DNA of 64,000 nt from positions 2,728,001 through 2,792,000 of the forward strand of contig NZ_CP034570.1 of the NCBI RefSeq assembly GCF_003970695.1, read 5' to 3'. Made by a program: the position numbers and the translations under genes. Shown in pieces: positions 34,673 through 45,946 of this stretch (positions within the stretch are counted from its first letter, which is position 1; each line of letters opens with the position of its first letter). The notes under the pieces were generated by a model. The model saw nothing but the letters and a program-made list of their open reading frames with translations. It was not told the origin of the DNA and searched no databases. Source of the DNA: Maribacter sp. MJ134. GTDB taxonomy: Bacteria > Bacteroidota > Bacteroidia > Flavobacteriales > Flavobacteriaceae.

Positions 34673-35905
34673 ATGGAAAATTCTAAGGTAAATGCGAATA
34701 GGCTTTTTTACGGTAGCTGTTTCGCATTAATAACGACAGCGTTCTCTTTTGCTATTGCAGCTGGAATTTTAGACCAACTTAAAACTGAATTAGAATTAAC
34801 GGCAAGTCAGACCGGTCTTATCACATCGATGTGGTTTTTAGGTTTTCCCATTTCCATGGTAGTTGGCGGATTAATCTATCATAAGGTAGGTGGAAAAGCT
34901 ATTATGCAATTTGCATTCTTTGCGCATGCCGTTGGTATCTTATTACTCATATTTTCCGGTAATTATCTCGGTTTATTAATTGCCAACCTTTTGATAGGCT
35001 TGGGTAATGGTTGTACTGAGGCTGCTTGTAATCCAATGATTGCAGACGCTTATCAAGGTACTAGAATGAGTAAGATGTTGAATCGTTTTCATATGTGGTT
35101 TCCAGGAGGTATTGCCATAGGGAGTCTACTCTCGGGTTTTATGACCGATTATGGAATCACAGGACAAAATCAGATGTGGCTGCTCCTGATTCCAACACTA
35201 ATTTATGCGTATATGTTTTTTGGACAGGATTGGCCAAAAGCTAAAATACAGGAAGCTGCGGCCATTGGCGTTAATTTAAGGTCTATGATTACTCCCTTGT
35301 TCTTATTCATTGGAGTTTGTATGGCCTTGACAGCAATTACCGAATTTGGACCTAATCAATGGGTAGGTCTTATTTTAGCAAAGAGTGGAGCACAACCCAC
35401 CTTGATATTGGCCTTAACCGCTGGTTTAATGGCCGTAGCCCGCTATTTTGGTGGTGACATGGTGAAACGTTTTGACCAAACTGGTGTATTATTGGGTTCC
35501 GCAATTTTAGCCACTATCGGGATATATCTTTTTAGCACGCAAACAGGGGCAATGGCCTATGTTGCCGCTATAATCTTTGCCCTTGGTATTGCCTACTTTT
35601 GGCCGAATATGATTGGTTTAGTAGCTACTAAAGTTCCTAAGAGTGGTGCTTTGGGCATGTCTATCATTGGTGCTATCGGTATGTTCGCCAATTCCATTTT
35701 TCAGCCTATTATAGGAGGTTGGATTGATTCTGACAAGGCGGATGCGGTTGCTCAGGGATTAACTGGGGACGAACTGGAATTAGTATCTGGACAAGCAACT
35801 TTAGGAACCATGGTACTTTTTCCGGGCATATTAATCGTTCTGTTTACCATACTATATTTCTGGCTAAAGAATAAAAAAAGTGAGGTAGAAGTGGCAACTG
35901 CCTAA
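34673..35905 (+). CDS. MFS sugar transporter
   Basis: A 410-residue, 12-helix major facilitator protein. It starts MENSKVNANRLFYGSCFAL; I use ATG 34673, since the frame's earlier TTG adds only two residues. Family-like features are GLITSMWFLGFPISMVVGG (helix 2), the loop before LIGLGNGCTEAACNPMIADA (helix 4), and FHMWFPGGIAIGSLLSGF (helix 5). The build recalls the Bacteroidota FucP/glucose-galactose type MFS sugar permeases. It closes the cluster beginning at 27976 and ends in a strong terminator, but is separated from the FAD oxidoreductase by the opposed ridA-like gene. Confidence 0.87.
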   Translation: MENSKVNANRLFYGSCFALITTAFSFAIAAGILDQLKTELELTASQTGLITSMWFLGFPISMVVGGLIYHKVGGKAIMQFAFFAHAVGILLLIFSGNYLGLLIANLLIGLGNGCTEAACNPMIADAYQGTRMSKMLNRFHMWFPGGIAIGSLLSGFMTDYGITGQNQMWLLLIPTLIYAYMFFGQDWPKAKIQEAAAIGVNLRSMITPLFLFIGVCMALTAITEFGPNQWVGLILAKSGAQPTLILALTAGLMAVARYFGGDMVKRFDQTGVLLGSAILATIGIYLFSTQTGAMAYVAAIIFALGIAYFWPNMIGLVATKVPKSGALGMSIIGAIGMFANSIFQPIIGGWIDSDKADAVAQGLTGDELELVSGQATLGTMVLFPGILIVLFTILYFWLKNKKSEVEVATA

Positions 35906-35923
35906 ACAATCTCTAAAGCATAA

Positions 35924-35957
35924 AAAATGCCCAAACAGAAAACTGTTTGGGTATTTT
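35924..35957. terminator. bidirectional terminator between MFS and mutase genes
   Basis: 15-bp arms (35924-35938 and 35943-35957, one G-T) around an AAAA loop, with A and T runs at the outer ends. It lies between two convergent genes. Confidence 0.88.
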
Positions 35958-35984
35958 GCATTTCAATTGTTTGCTATCTTCTTT

Positions 35985-38141
35985 CTATTCTATCAGAAGC
36001 TCCAATATCTCAATAGCGGCATCACTGATTTTTGTGCCAGGTCCAAATACGGCGGTTGCTCCTGCATCCAATAAAAAGGAGTAATCCTGTTTGGGAACAA
36101 CGCCGCCAACAATGACCATAATATCTTCCCGGCCATACTTTTTTAATTCTGCTATTACAGCTGGCACTAAGGTTTTATGCCCTGCTGCCAAGGAGGATAC
36201 GCCTAAAATATGCACATCGTTCTCCACGGCCTGTTTAGCGGCTTCCTGCGGTGTTTGAAACAAAGGTCCTATATCCACGTCAAAACCGAGGTCGGCATAT
36301 CCCGTAGCGACTACCTTAGCGCCACGGTCATGCCCGTCCTGACCCATTTTGGCAATCATAATACGCGGCCTACGGCCATCTTGTTCCGCAAATTTATCGG
36401 CAAGCTCTTGTGCCTTCTTAAAACTACTGTCGTTTTTTATCTCCTTGGAATACACTCCTGTAAATGATTTTATTTCTGCCTTGTGACGCCCAAAAGCAAC
36501 TTCCAAGGCATCACTGATTTCTCCTAGGGTTGCCCTAACTCTGGCCGCTTCTACCGCTAAAGCTAATAAATTATGAGAAGCTCCGTTACCAATCATCTTT
36601 GTTTTGGCCGCCTCTGTTAGCTTCTGCAGGCAAACTTCTACTTCTTTGCTATCCCTATCTCGCTTTATTGCATCTAATCTTTCGACTTGCTCCTTACGAA
36701 CCGCTTGGTTGTCTACTTCCAGTATCTGTAACTCGTCCTCTTCTTCTAGTCTGTATTTGTTTACGCCCACAAGTACATCCTGTGCGCTGTCCAATCGTGC
36801 CTGTTTTCTGGCAGCCGCTTCCTCGATACGCATCTTGGGGATTCCTGCTTCAATAGCTTTGGTCATACCGCCCAAATCTTCTACCTCTTCCATAAGCTCC
36901 CAAGCTTTCTCAGCCAACTCATGCGTTAAGGTCTCCACATAATAACTTCCCGCCCAAGGATCTACAGTCTTGGTTATCTTGGTTTCTTCTTGTAAGTATA
37001 TCTGGGTCTCACGGGCAATTCGGGCAGAAAAATCCGTTGGTAGGGCTATGGCCTCATCCAAGGCATTGGTATGTAAACTTTGTGTGCCTCCAAAAACAGC
37101 TGCCGCTGCTTCAATGGTAGTTCGGGCCACATTATTAAACGGGTCTTGTTCCGTAAGACTCCAGCCACTGGTCTGGCAATGCGTTCGCAAGGCAAGTGAT
37201 TTTTGATTTTGAGGGTTGAACTGCTTCACCAGTTTTGCCCACAACATACGTGCAGCGCGCAGCTTGGCTATTTCCATAAAATGATTCATGCCAATACCCC
37301 AAAAAAAGGAAAGTCTGGGTGCAAAATCATCAATTTTTAAACCGGCTTTAATTCCGGTACGGATGTATTCCAGTCCGTCTGCCAGGGTGTACGCTAATTC
37401 TATGTGCGCAGGCGCACCGGCTTCATGCATGTGGTACCCAGAGATACTAATGCTATTGAACTTAGGCATAAACTGACTCGTATATTCAAAAATATCGGCC
37501 ACCAGTTGCATGGAAGGTTCTGGTGGATAGATATAGGTGTTACGCACCATAAACTCTTTTAAAATATCGTTCTGTATAGTGCCTGCCAATAACGCTTTGG
37601 ACACGCCTTGCTCTTCCGAAGCGACAATATAAAAGGCCATTATGGGCAATACCGCACCGTTCATGGTCATGGAAACCGACATCTTATCCAAAGGAATTCC
37701 ATCGAACAAGATTTTCATATCCTCTACGGAGTCGATTGCAACACCTGCTTTTCCTACATCTCCCACCACGCGCTCATGGTCACTATCATATCCACGATGG
37801 GTAGGCAAATCAAAAGCAACGGATAAACCCTTTTGTCCGCCTTTCAGATTTCTTCTATAAAATGCATTGCTCTCTTGAGCCGTAGAAAACCCAGCATATT
37901 GGCGAATGGTCCAAGGCCTTCTAACGTACATTGTGGAATAGGGCCCACGCAAATAAGGTGGGATTCCTGCTGCAAAATTTAGATGCTCCAAAGACGCTAT
38001 GTCCGACTCGGAATAGGTCTTTTTTAGTTCGATATTTTCCGCGGTAACATACCCCGTACTGCCATCTGAGGTAGCATTAGTTTTTTTAGCTGTTACCGCC
38101 AAAAAATTTAAACTAAGATTGTCCAGGCTTTTTCTACTCAT
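35985..38141 (-). CDS. scpA: methylmalonyl-CoA mutase, large (catalytic) subunit
   Basis: A 718-residue adenosylcobalamin enzyme that rearranges (R)-methylmalonyl-CoA to succinyl-CoA. The N-terminal barrel has [20 protein letters not shown] at about 61-80, [37 protein letters not shown] and [10 protein letters not shown]. The C-terminal cobalamin domain has [14 protein letters not shown] (DxHxxG with the Co-ligating His), [10 protein letters not shown] and [10 protein letters not shown]. It overlaps the small-subunit gene by 8 bp. It closes the propionyl-CoA pathway that starts with the carboxylase genes at 42224-45747. The clean antisense frames inside it are shadows. Confidence 0.96.
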   Translation of the reverse strand: MSRKSLDNLSLNFLAVTAKKTNATSDGSTGYVTAENIELKKTYSESDIASLEHLNFAAGIPPYLRGPYSTMYVRRPWTIRQYAGFSTAQESNAFYRRNLKGGQKGLSVAFDLPTHRGYDSDHERVVGDVGKAGVAIDSVEDMKILFDGIPLDKMSVSMTMNGAVLPIMAFYIVASEEQGVSKALLAGTIQNDILKEFMVRNTYIYPPEPSMQLVADIFEYTSQFMPKFNSISISGYHMHEAGAPAHIELAYTLADGLEYIRTGIKAGLKIDDFAPRLSFFWGIGMNHFMEIAKLRAARMLWAKLVKQFNPQNQKSLALRTHCQTSGWSLTEQDPFNNVARTTIEAAAAVFGGTQSLHTNALDEAIALPTDFSARIARETQIYLQEETKITKTVDPWAGSYYVETLTHELAEKAWELMEEVEDLGGMTKAIEAGIPKMRIEEAAARKQARLDSAQDVLVGVNKYRLEEEDELQILEVDNQAVRKEQVERLDAIKRDRDSKEVEVCLQKLTEAAKTKMIGNGASHNLLALAVEAARVRATLGEISDALEVAFGRHKAEIKSFTGVYSKEIKNDSSFKKAQELADKFAEQDGRRPRIMIAKMGQDGHDRGAKVVATGYADLGFDVDIGPLFQTPQEAAKQAVENDVHILGVSSLAAGHKTLVPAVIAELKKYGREDIMVIVGGVVPKQDYSFLLDAGATAVFGPGTKISDAAIEILELLIE

Positions 38142-39510
38142 CCTTCAATCTATTTTGTTCCATGGTTTCTGCTAAACGCTTTTCTATTATAGGTACGAGC
38201 AACGTTTTTCTTGCGTTGGTTTTCACAAAAGGATAAAGCTCTAGGTTTTCTTTTATGGTATCCGTCTCGTTCTGGAATTTGTTCATCCCCACCAAAACTT
38301 CTTCTTGTGCATTAAAGCGTTCCTGATGTTTATTGGCAGACTCTTTAATCTTTCCTTGGATAGTGTGGTTTTTAAGCTGTTTTAAGAATCCGCCGCCCTT
38401 CTCAATAGACTTTAACAGTTCCAAGCTTTTTTCTGCCAGCTGCTCAGTCAAAGATGCTATATAATAAGACCCGTCCGATGCGTTGCTTACTTTATCAAAA
38501 TAGCTTTCCTCTTTTAAGAGTAACAATTGATTCAGGGCAATACGCTCTCCAAAATCGTTGGATTTATGATATAGCGCATCATAAGGCATATTAATAAGCG
38601 TATTGGCACCTCCTAATACGGCGGACATACATTCCGTGGTGGTCCGCAGCATGTTTACATTATAATCGTAAAGTGTTTTATTTCTTTTAGAAGGATAGGC
38701 AACAATATGACATTCTAACTTTATGTCATAAACCGAAATTAAATTTACCCACAGCAGTCGTAACGCCCGTAGTTTGGCTATTTCAAAGAAATAGTTGCCT
38801 CCAACAGCTACCTTAAAAACCAAGGATTTTGTCTGGTTACCGCTTCCACTTTGATCTATATGGTTTAAATACTCATTGGCATGTGCCAGGGCATAGCCCA
38901 ATTGCTGTACCATTGTAGATCCTGCATTTTCATACAAGGAAACATCCACGCTTAGGATGTGTTGCGCTTTAGTTTTCAGCATCAAATCCAAGCATCGATG
39001 GTCTTTTTCTAGACTAGTGTACCAATTTCCGGTTCGTGCCAAATTACCGATGATATCTACATTAAAATAAATAGCATCTTCATGACCCTTGGCAACCTCC
39101 AAAACTGACTGTATATAGGGCTCCGAAAGAAACTGCATCTCCAAATAAACAGAAGTCTGTTTTAGGTCAATATTCTTCAACAACACTGAACCATCAATCG
39201 TTTCCGATGGAATATTAAACTGTACCCGTTCTGCTCCGTTCTCCAGTACTTTAATGGCTTTTTTATTGGCCATGGCCGCATTACCAGCATAAATTTCCTG
39301 TCCGATAGACCACCCATGTTCAGGCAAAGGTATTTTCGAAACAATATCCGACATGGAGTCTTGGTGGTAAAAGGGTTTTACCTTAATCCCTTCCGGAGAT
39401 TCCCAAACCAAGGTATCGTTATAATCCGCCCCTTTAAGGTCGTACTGGATTTTCTGTTTCCAGGCCTTTTCGGAGACTTCTTCGAATTCGGTAAATAGTT
39501 TTTGCTTCAT
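38134..39510 (-). CDS. mutA: methylmalonyl-CoA mutase, small subunit
   Basis: A 458-residue subunit that shares the mutase barrel but has no cobalamin domain and lacks the catalytic loop. Features are [20 protein letters not shown] at about 16-35, [17 protein letters not shown] at about 250-266, [21 protein letters not shown] and [20 protein letters not shown]. It pairs with the large subunit in a heterodimer as in Propionibacterium and Bacteroidota. The 8-bp overlap with scpA ensures coupled expression. Confidence 0.94.
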   Translation of the reverse strand: MKQKLFTEFEEVSEKAWKQKIQYDLKGADYNDTLVWESPEGIKVKPFYHQDSMSDIVSKIPLPEHGWSIGQEIYAGNAAMANKKAIKVLENGAERVQFNIPSETIDGSVLLKNIDLKQTSVYLEMQFLSEPYIQSVLEVAKGHEDAIYFNVDIIGNLARTGNWYTSLEKDHRCLDLMLKTKAQHILSVDVSLYENAGSTMVQQLGYALAHANEYLNHIDQSGSGNQTKSLVFKVAVGGNYFFEIAKLRALRLLWVNLISVYDIKLECHIVAYPSKRNKTLYDYNVNMLRTTTECMSAVLGGANTLINMPYDALYHKSNDFGERIALNQLLLLKEESYFDKVSNASDGSYYIASLTEQLAEKSLELLKSIEKGGGFLKQLKNHTIQGKIKESANKHQERFNAQEEVLVGMNKFQNETDTIKENLELYPFVKTNARKTLLVPIIEKRLAETMEQNRLKDE

Positions 39511-39571
39511 ATCTTAGGCAAACTTAGAGAAATACGTGGTCTTATCAGGGATTTTACTATAGTCATGACCA

Positions 39572-42031
39572 TCATTCCATAACAGTATTAAAGGTTGAAC
39601 CACTGATGCTAAAGTCCATCGGTTTATTGTCCCAAAACGTATCAGCAGCATGTTTTTTGAACTCCTTTTTTAAATCTACCAAAGGTCTTTTAATAACAGT
39701 GACATTTTGGGTATTTATATCGTTCGATACTAATTTTTCATGAACACTATATCTATTTAAAAACATATTGTCCGGAGAATAGGAATCACTTGTATTTGAC
39801 ATTTGAAGAAGGTTAATGAAATAGTTGCCATCAACCTTTTTATAAGATTGTACAATGTGGTGCCTCCACTTATTCGTATTCTTACTTTTCTTTGAAACAA
39901 ATGGTTCGCGTATAATATAGTGTTCATATTTAAGAACGGCGTAATTTTCGGTGTCTATAAATATGGAGCCATTTGATTTTTCAGGGGCTGGATACCCAAA
40001 GCCTGTAGAATAGGATCCAGGGGAATTGTTTACAAAGCTTATTTTATGCACCTTACGACCTTCGTAATTCACAATACCTTCGGTGGCAACGTCATAAGAA
40101 GGAGTCCGATAAAGGACATTTGCCTTACTTAAAATAATATCACGATTAAATAGTACCCATAGAGAACCTATACCATTCCATCGGTCTTTATCATATTTGT
40201 TAGAATTGTTTCTAATATGTTGAATTTCTCCAAAAAAACCGTTCTCAGCTTTATTAGACCCATTAATTCCCTTTTTATTATAGGTGTATATTAAAGCTTC
40301 TTCTCCATGAGTGATAGAATCCTTGGTACTAAAATCTATTACCCTAAACAGGAAACTTTGGTTATAAGGTGTTTGCACATAATTCGTTGGTATATTTTTT
40401 CGTGCTCTTTTAATGATTTCTTCCGCTGTTAAAGGAGTGGATTTTGCAGTGACTATTGCCTCATTTAACACAATATCATTCTTTGAAATTTTCAGACCAA
40501 TGCTTTGTTTCTTTTTTAGATTACGGACTTGGATAGAATCGCTCTTGTAGCCTATGGCAGAAAAGATCAAATAGGCATCAGTATTGTTGGAACTGGAAAT
40601 TGAAAAAGCACCTTTGGCATCTGTAACCGTGCTACGGTTCGTATCCGAATAATACACATCTGCATAAGGAATTTCTTCTGAGGTTTCGGCATCCAGGACA
40701 GCTCCAGAAATCATATTGGGTCTAGTTGAGATCAAAAGTTGTTCCCGTTTGGAACCATATTCCGTGTACACGGGAGGTGTCATTTTTTCGATATAATAGA
40801 TACCATCAAAAATGGTATTCCAATGAGCATATACCGGTATATAACCTAGGACGGAGGAATATGTTTTCTCTTTGTTCTGCTCCAAAAAATGGAGTTTTTC
40901 TGTAATCCCCTGCTTTTTTAGTGTGTATTCAAGGCTATTGATAGGTGGTTGCGGTACTGGAAGAATGTTATCATGTATAAAATTTTGATAGGTGCCTTCA
41001 TACGAGGTAAAAGCCAAACTAAATAGTTTATCTCCGTATTCTTCTTTTAGGATTTGCCCCATGGGTACGGCAAAACTCAATTCCTTTATTTGGTCTATTT
41101 CTTCCTGTAGCGCTGTATGGTTGTGTTCCGCAATACTATCTATATCTTGGAATACCTTTTTAATATACTTCTCCGTTGTGCTAGTAAATTCAAAATTGCT
41201 TAAACGGTTGGCAAAATGATAGCTGGCACCCCAACCTATGATTTTTTCGTTGGGATACGTTTTTTTAAGAAAAATCAGATTTTCTGCCATTTGTTTGTCC
41301 CTAGGGTTCTGAACGTATATTTTTTCTTTCTGAAGGTCTTTTAATATAAAATCCATATCCGAAAACACACTTTTAAAGGTTTGTATCAGTATTTTGGTTT
41401 CTATATCCTTTTTCGGAATCTGGTCTAGCTGATCCTGTATGGATAGTATGGTAGAATACAAGGCAGTGGAATCCTTTTTGTTACCTACATAAGCTTCTAC
41501 ATCCTTTACAACCAAGGTCTTTTCCAATGTCCTGTAGGTTTCGGTCGAAATGAAAATAGCATTCTTTTGACAAAGTGCTTTAAAATCATCGAGAAAATAC
41601 GTTTCAAATAAGCTGGATTCCTGAGAGTCAAATCCCATGATTTTCAATTCTGGATGCGTATCCATATACTCCAAAAGTTCTTGGAATACTTTGGTGTCAG
41701 AATACAGCCAACCCACACTTTGTTTAAAAATACTGCTATCCTCTTTGTTCGTAGCATACAACTGATCGGCCTTAAAATTATCGTACATGCCACTTTCAAA
41801 AATCAAGAGGTTAAACCCGCCTTTTTCGTGCAGTTCCTTGACCATTTCAAGCTTTCTTTCAAAAACGGCGCCATCGCCATGGGTTTGTTCGCCCAGCAGG
41901 ACAATTTCATAATCGCTTAAAAATCTTTCGTTGAACGTAGGTTTTTGTGCTATTCCGAGGTTTAGGAAAAGTCCGGCAAGTAGTAGAAATAGTTTGCTAA
42001 TTATGTTCATATTCATCTGCTGATATGGCAT
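39572..42031 (-). CDS. erythromycin esterase-like protein with CarboxypepD_reg module
   Basis: An 819-residue secreted protein. A signal peptide ends at GIAQK; the ATG at 42010 or 42016 gives a cleaner signal than the ATG at 42031. Residues about 35-420 form an erythromycin-esterase-like hydrolase: VLLGEQTHGDGAVF with the catalytic His, LLIFESGMYDNF with Glu, and IIGWGASYHFA with a second His. Residues about 435-520 are a carboxypeptidase-regulatory-like beta sandwich (ISGAVLDAETSEEIPYADVY). The rest is a beta-rich domain as in DUF5686-type envelope proteins. It is transcribed in line between the carboxylase and mutase genes, though its function shows no link to them. Confidence 0.82.
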   Translation of the reverse strand: MPYQQMNMNIISKLFLLLAGLFLNLGIAQKPTFNERFLSDYEIVLLGEQTHGDGAVFERKLEMVKELHEKGGFNLLIFESGMYDNFKADQLYATNKEDSSIFKQSVGWLYSDTKVFQELLEYMDTHPELKIMGFDSQESSLFETYFLDDFKALCQKNAIFISTETYRTLEKTLVVKDVEAYVGNKKDSTALYSTILSIQDQLDQIPKKDIETKILIQTFKSVFSDMDFILKDLQKEKIYVQNPRDKQMAENLIFLKKTYPNEKIIGWGASYHFANRLSNFEFTSTTEKYIKKVFQDIDSIAEHNHTALQEEIDQIKELSFAVPMGQILKEEYGDKLFSLAFTSYEGTYQNFIHDNILPVPQPPINSLEYTLKKQGITEKLHFLEQNKEKTYSSVLGYIPVYAHWNTIFDGIYYIEKMTPPVYTEYGSKREQLLISTRPNMISGAVLDAETSEEIPYADVYYSDTNRSTVTDAKGAFSISSSNNTDAYLIFSAIGYKSDSIQVRNLKKKQSIGLKISKNDIVLNEAIVTAKSTPLTAEEIIKRARKNIPTNYVQTPYNQSFLFRVIDFSTKDSITHGEEALIYTYNKKGINGSNKAENGFFGEIQHIRNNSNKYDKDRWNGIGSLWVLFNRDIILSKANVLYRTPSYDVATEGIVNYEGRKVHKISFVNNSPGSYSTGFGYPAPEKSNGSIFIDTENYAVLKYEHYIIREPFVSKKSKNTNKWRHHIVQSYKKVDGNYFINLLQMSNTSDSYSPDNMFLNRYSVHEKLVSNDINTQNVTVIKRPLVDLKKEFKKHAADTFWDNKPMDFSISGSTFNTVME

Positions 42032-42223
42032 TAATTCATTATCATTTTTGCTCGCTCTTGAAGACTATAAAAATAGCCCTTTAGTATTACAAAACGTCAC
42101 TCTTTCGTCCTCACGAAAATAGTCGGAATCCACTTGTGCCTTCCTTTCACTCATAACTCGCTCGTCGGAGACAAGAAAAAAAGTGGAGGCCCTTTTTCCT
42201 TCTACACCTGAAAAAAAGCTTAA

Positions 42224-43765
42224 TTACAACGGAATATTCCCATGTTTTTTCTTTGGCAAATGCGCCACCTTACTTTCTAACAAGCTAAATGCTTTAATCA
42301 ATTTTCTACGCGTATTCTTAGGAAGAATCACCTCATCTATAAATCCTCTTTCCGCAGCACTATAAGGGTTAGCAAATTTATCCGAATATTCCTTTTCCTT
42401 TTCAGCCAATTTCGCTTCGGAATCTGCTGCATTGGCAATTTCTTTCTTGAATATGATTTCACTAGCTCCTTTTGCTCCCATTACCGCAATTTCCGCACCT
42501 GGCCAAGCATAGTTCATATCCGCACCAATGTGTTTGGAGTTCATCACATCATAAGCCCCGCCATAGGCCTTTCTAGTAATTACCGTTATTTTTGGTACCG
42601 TAGCCTCGCTCAAAGCATATAGCAACTTAGCACCGTTGGTTATAATGCCGTTCCATTCTTGGTCGGTTCCGGGTAAAAAACCCGGTACATCTACCAATAC
42701 CAATAAAGGAATATTAAAACAGTCACAGAAACGCGTAAAACGAGCAGCTTTTTTAGAGGCATCCACATCCAAAACACCGGCCAGACTATTGGGCTGGTTG
42801 GCCACAACACCTACGCTTCTGCCACCTATTCTTGAAAAACCTACTACAATGTTTTCTGCATAATCCTTGTGGATTTCAAAGAACGAATCTTCATCGATGA
42901 TTCCTTTGATAACCAGTCGCATATCATAAGGCTGATTCGGATTTTCAGGCACAATATGTTCCAACTCATCCCGAATCTCATTTCCGAATTCCATAGGGAT
43001 TAACTCCGGTAATTCTTCACAATTTTGTGGCATGTAGGATAGCATGGTCTTTATTTGAGCAATACATTCCATATCGTTTACCGCTGTCAAATGTGTTACG
43101 CCAGACTTAGTGGCATGGGTTATTGCACCTCCCAATTCTTCCGAAGTAACCTCCTCGTTGGTCACCGTTTTTACCACGTTGGGCCCGGTAACGAACATAT
43201 AGCTGGAATTTTCTACCATTAAAGTGAAATCCGTAATAGCCGGAGAGTATACCGCCCCACCGGCACAAGGTCCCATAATTCCTGATATTTGAGGAATGAC
43301 TCCGGATGCCATCACATTTTTATGAAAGATATCCGCATAGCCTCCCAAGGAACGTACCCCTTCCTGTATACGGGCGCCACCACTATCATTGAGTCCGATC
43401 ATGGGCACACCGATTTTAAGGGCCATATCCATCACCTTGCATATTTTCTCCGCGTGCGTTTCTGAAAGCGCCCCGCCAAATACCGTAAAATCCTGCGCAA
43501 AGACACAAACCTGTCGCCCGTTGATTGTTCCGTACCCCGTGACCACTCCATCACCGTAAAACTTCTGTTTGTCCATACCAAAATCGGTGGTTCTATGGGT
43601 AACCAGGGCACCCATTTCTTCAAAAGAACCCTCGTCCATTAAAAAATGGATACGCTCTCTTGCCGTTAACTTACCCTTGGCATGTTGTTTTTTGATGCGT
43701 TCTTCTCCACCGCCTGCTTTAGCAGCTGCTAATTTGGCTTCTAGATTTTTTATTTTGTCGCTCAT
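42224..43765 (-). CDS. pccB: propionyl-CoA carboxylase, beta (carboxyltransferase) subunit
   Basis: A 513-residue carboxyltransferase moving CO2 from carboxybiotin to an acyl-CoA. It has both crotonase-fold halves: [56 protein letters not shown] (oxyanion glycines), then [20 protein letters not shown] and [18 protein letters not shown], the propionyl-CoA type signature. It lies 19 bp downstream of the biotin carboxylase gene. Together with scpA/mutA on the same strand it identifies the substrate as propionyl-CoA. No methylmalonyl-CoA epimerase gene lies beside it. Confidence 0.94.
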   Translation of the reverse strand: MSDKIKNLEAKLAAAKAGGGEERIKKQHAKGKLTARERIHFLMDEGSFEEMGALVTHRTTDFGMDKQKFYGDGVVTGYGTINGRQVCVFAQDFTVFGGALSETHAEKICKVMDMALKIGVPMIGLNDSGGARIQEGVRSLGGYADIFHKNVMASGVIPQISGIMGPCAGGAVYSPAITDFTLMVENSSYMFVTGPNVVKTVTNEEVTSEELGGAITHATKSGVTHLTAVNDMECIAQIKTMLSYMPQNCEELPELIPMEFGNEIRDELEHIVPENPNQPYDMRLVIKGIIDEDSFFEIHKDYAENIVVGFSRIGGRSVGVVANQPNSLAGVLDVDASKKAARFTRFCDCFNIPLLVLVDVPGFLPGTDQEWNGIITNGAKLLYALSEATVPKITVITRKAYGGAYDVMNSKHIGADMNYAWPGAEIAVMGAKGASEIIFKKEIANAADSEAKLAEKEKEYSDKFANPYSAAERGFIDEVILPKNTRRKLIKAFSLLESKVAHLPKKKHGNIPL

Positions 43766-43784
43766 ATTTCACTTTTACCTTCTC

Positions 43785-45257
43785 TTAGCTTCTATTCTGT
43801 TTCCAATCTTGGGATGCGGCCCTATGCACTTTCAACTTTACTTTCTGTTCCAAATAAAGTTGTAAACCAACCATAGCAGCAATTTTCTTTTCATTATCAT
43901 ATTTAGCCTTCAATGCTTCCGGACTGTAATGATGTTGCACAAAATGGGTATCAAAATCGCCCGATTTAAACGCATCGTGCTCACAAACAAATTTTCCAAA
44001 AGACAAAGTGGTTGCTACGCCTTCAACGCGGTAGCTATCAATAGCCTGCACCATTAATTGTATGGCCTCTTCCCTCGTTTTTCCGTAGGTAATCAGTTTT
44101 GAGATCATAGGGTCGTAATACATGGGAACCGTCATCCCCTCTTCAAAGCCGTCATCTACGCGAATCCCGTCACCAGTTGGTGTTTTGTAGGTGGATAAGG
44201 TACCGATACTCGGCATAAAATTCTCTAGCGGGTCTTCTGCGTATACCCGTACTTCTAAGGCATGTCCTTTTATAGTTAAATCAGATTGTTTAAATACTAG
44301 TGCTTCTCCCCTTGCAATTTTTATCTGCTGCTCCACTAAATCCAACCCGGTGATCAATTCCGTTACGGGGTGTTCTACTTGCAGACGCGTATTCATTTCC
44401 AAGAAATAGAACTTTTTGTTTTCGTCCAGTAAAAACTCCACCGTTCCTGCGCCTACATAATCACATGCTTTCGCCACACGGACAGCAGCTGCTCCCATCG
44501 CGGTCCGAATCTCTGGCGTTAACACGCAAGAAGGGGCTTCCTCCACAACTTTCTGATGCCTGCGTTGCACACTGCATTCCCGCTCAAAAAGATGAACTAC
44601 ATTCCCGTGTGTATCCGCTAAAACCTGAATTTCTATATGCCTTGGAGAACCTACATATTTTTCTATAAAAACGGCCCCGTCCCCAAAAGCGGAAACGGCC
44701 TCACTAATGGCCCGATCCATTTGCTCGGGAAGTTCTTTTAGGTTATGAACTACCCGCATCCCCTTACCACCACCTCCTGCCGCGGCCTTTATGAGAATAG
44801 GAAAGCCTATTTCTTTAGCCACTTTTTTTGCCAGGTCTTTATCCGTAATGGCTTCTTCTATGCCTGGCACCATAGGAATATCATAAGATTTAACCGCTTC
44901 CTTGGCCGCTAGTTTATTTCCCATGATTTCAATAGCATGTGGTCTGGGACCAATAAACGTAATTCCGTTCTCTTCCACTAGCTTTGCGAAAACGGCATTT
45001 TCACTTAAAAATCCGTATCCCGGGTGTATGCCATCCGCTCCAGTCTGTTTTGCAGCGGCTATCACTTTCTCCATCACTAAATAAGATTCGGAAGAAGGAG
45101 CTTTGCCTAATAAGACCGCCTCATCGGCAAACTTTACATGGGGCGCATTACGATCGGCATCCGAATATACAGCCACCGTTTTTATCCCCATCTTACGAAT
45201 GGTCTTCATGACTCGTAACGCAATTTCACCTCGATTAGCAACTAGTATTTTTTGCAT
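43785..45257 (-). CDS. accC: acyl-CoA carboxylase, biotin carboxylase subunit
   Basis: A 490-residue ATP-grasp enzyme that carboxylates biotin. It starts MQKILVANRGEIALRVMKTI at ATG 45257; the frame extends to another ATG at 45281, but that would overlap the upstream gene and adds residues the family lacks. Motifs are HPGYGFLSEN, IKAAAGGGGKGMRVV (ATP-binding glycine loop), HIEIQVLADTHGNVVHLFER, EMNTRLQVEHPVTE and the C-terminal biotin-carboxylase domain (LEVRVYAEDP). It starts 10 bp after the biotin carrier gene and forms a three-gene carboxylase operon with pccB. Confidence 0.93.
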   Translation of the reverse strand: MQKILVANRGEIALRVMKTIRKMGIKTVAVYSDADRNAPHVKFADEAVLLGKAPSSESYLVMEKVIAAAKQTGADGIHPGYGFLSENAVFAKLVEENGITFIGPRPHAIEIMGNKLAAKEAVKSYDIPMVPGIEEAITDKDLAKKVAKEIGFPILIKAAAGGGGKGMRVVHNLKELPEQMDRAISEAVSAFGDGAVFIEKYVGSPRHIEIQVLADTHGNVVHLFERECSVQRRHQKVVEEAPSCVLTPEIRTAMGAAAVRVAKACDYVGAGTVEFLLDENKKFYFLEMNTRLQVEHPVTELITGLDLVEQQIKIARGEALVFKQSDLTIKGHALEVRVYAEDPLENFMPSIGTLSTYKTPTGDGIRVDDGFEEGMTVPMYYDPMISKLITYGKTREEAIQLMVQAIDSYRVEGVATTLSFGKFVCEHDAFKSGDFDTHFVQHHYSPEALKAKYDNEKKIAAMVGLQLYLEQKVKLKVHRAASQDWKQNRS

Positions 45258-45267
45258 CTTTTTCAGT

Positions 45268-45747
45268 TTATTCCATTTCAATGATCAGTTGTCCTTTATC
45301 CACACTATCTCCAACGGTTACCTCGATGGATTTAATAGTGCCTGCTCCTTGGGCCAGAATTTGGTTCTCCATTTTCATAGCGGAAAGGACCAATAATGGC
45401 GTACCCTCTTCAATCTCTTGTCCGGCTTCCACCAACACATCCATAATAAGACCTGGCATCGGTGCTTTGATGTTCTTTGCCTTTTGTGAAGCTCCGGATA
45501 ATAATCCCATTTTATCGACCAACTGGGCATAATTATCCTTTATGCTTAACCGATACGTATTTCCGTTGATCAGGAAACTCAATGTTCTATCGGTGAAATT
45601 AGCATCTACCAACTCCACATGATAGGCCTTCCCGTTGTCTAAGAGATGATAAGTTTTGTCCGTTAGCGTTTGTATGTCCAATGCGGCAACATCCTGAGCA
45701 CTAAGGCTAAACTCCGCATCGTCTACCATTATGAGGTATTTTTCCAT
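45268..45747 (-). CDS. biotin carboxyl carrier protein of the acyl-CoA carboxylase
   Basis: A 159-residue protein with a small N-terminal beta domain (FLINGNTYRLSIK) that docks the carboxylase and a C-terminal biotinyl domain at about 93-159. The biotin-accepting lysine is K125 in SAMKMENQI, preceded by APMPGLIMDVLVEAGQ. It is the first gene of the carboxylase operon; the 200-bp gap upstream, shared with the divergent sensor-kinase unit, should hold its promoter. Confidence 0.93.
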   Translation of the reverse strand: MEKYLIMVDDAEFSLSAQDVAALDIQTLTDKTYHLLDNGKAYHVELVDANFTDRTLSFLINGNTYRLSIKDNYAQLVDKMGLLSGASQKAKNIKAPMPGLIMDVLVEAGQEIEEGTPLLVLSAMKMENQILAQGAGTIKSIEVTVGDSVDKGQLIIEME

Positions 45748-45929
45748 TATATTTTATTAAGTCCATTTCGAGGCTAGTATCTTTTCGTCTTTAATATGCT
45801 AACCCACTAAGAAGGTTTACGCTTCCATAATGCTCTAATTTACGACTAGTAAATCGTACCATCAAACCTTACATTAGGGATTATTTGGAGGAATCCATAG
45901 AGGGAAGTATCAGACCATTTGAACAAACT

Positions 45930-45943
45930 CCCTGAAAACAGGG
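45930..45943. promoter_or_regulatory. CCCTG-AAAA-CAGGG palindrome before the two-component operon
   Basis: A perfect 5+4+5 inverted repeat ending 3 bp before the TTTG of the promoter at 45947-45974, where an activator would sit. The same arms recur at 48774-48787 before the next transcription unit. The only shared regulator in reach is the LuxR-type regulator encoded between them. Confidence 0.5.
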
Positions 45944-45946
45944 TGC

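Noticed and set aside
27976..35905. Sugar cluster as a polysaccharide utilisation locus
   Set aside because: No SusC/SusD pair or secreted glycan lyase is present; a small-molecule uptake cluster is enough.
36599..36942. Antisense frames in the mutase large subunit
   Set aside because: They run opposite strongly conserved mutase residues; the Ser/Cys-rich reading is a codon-bias shadow.
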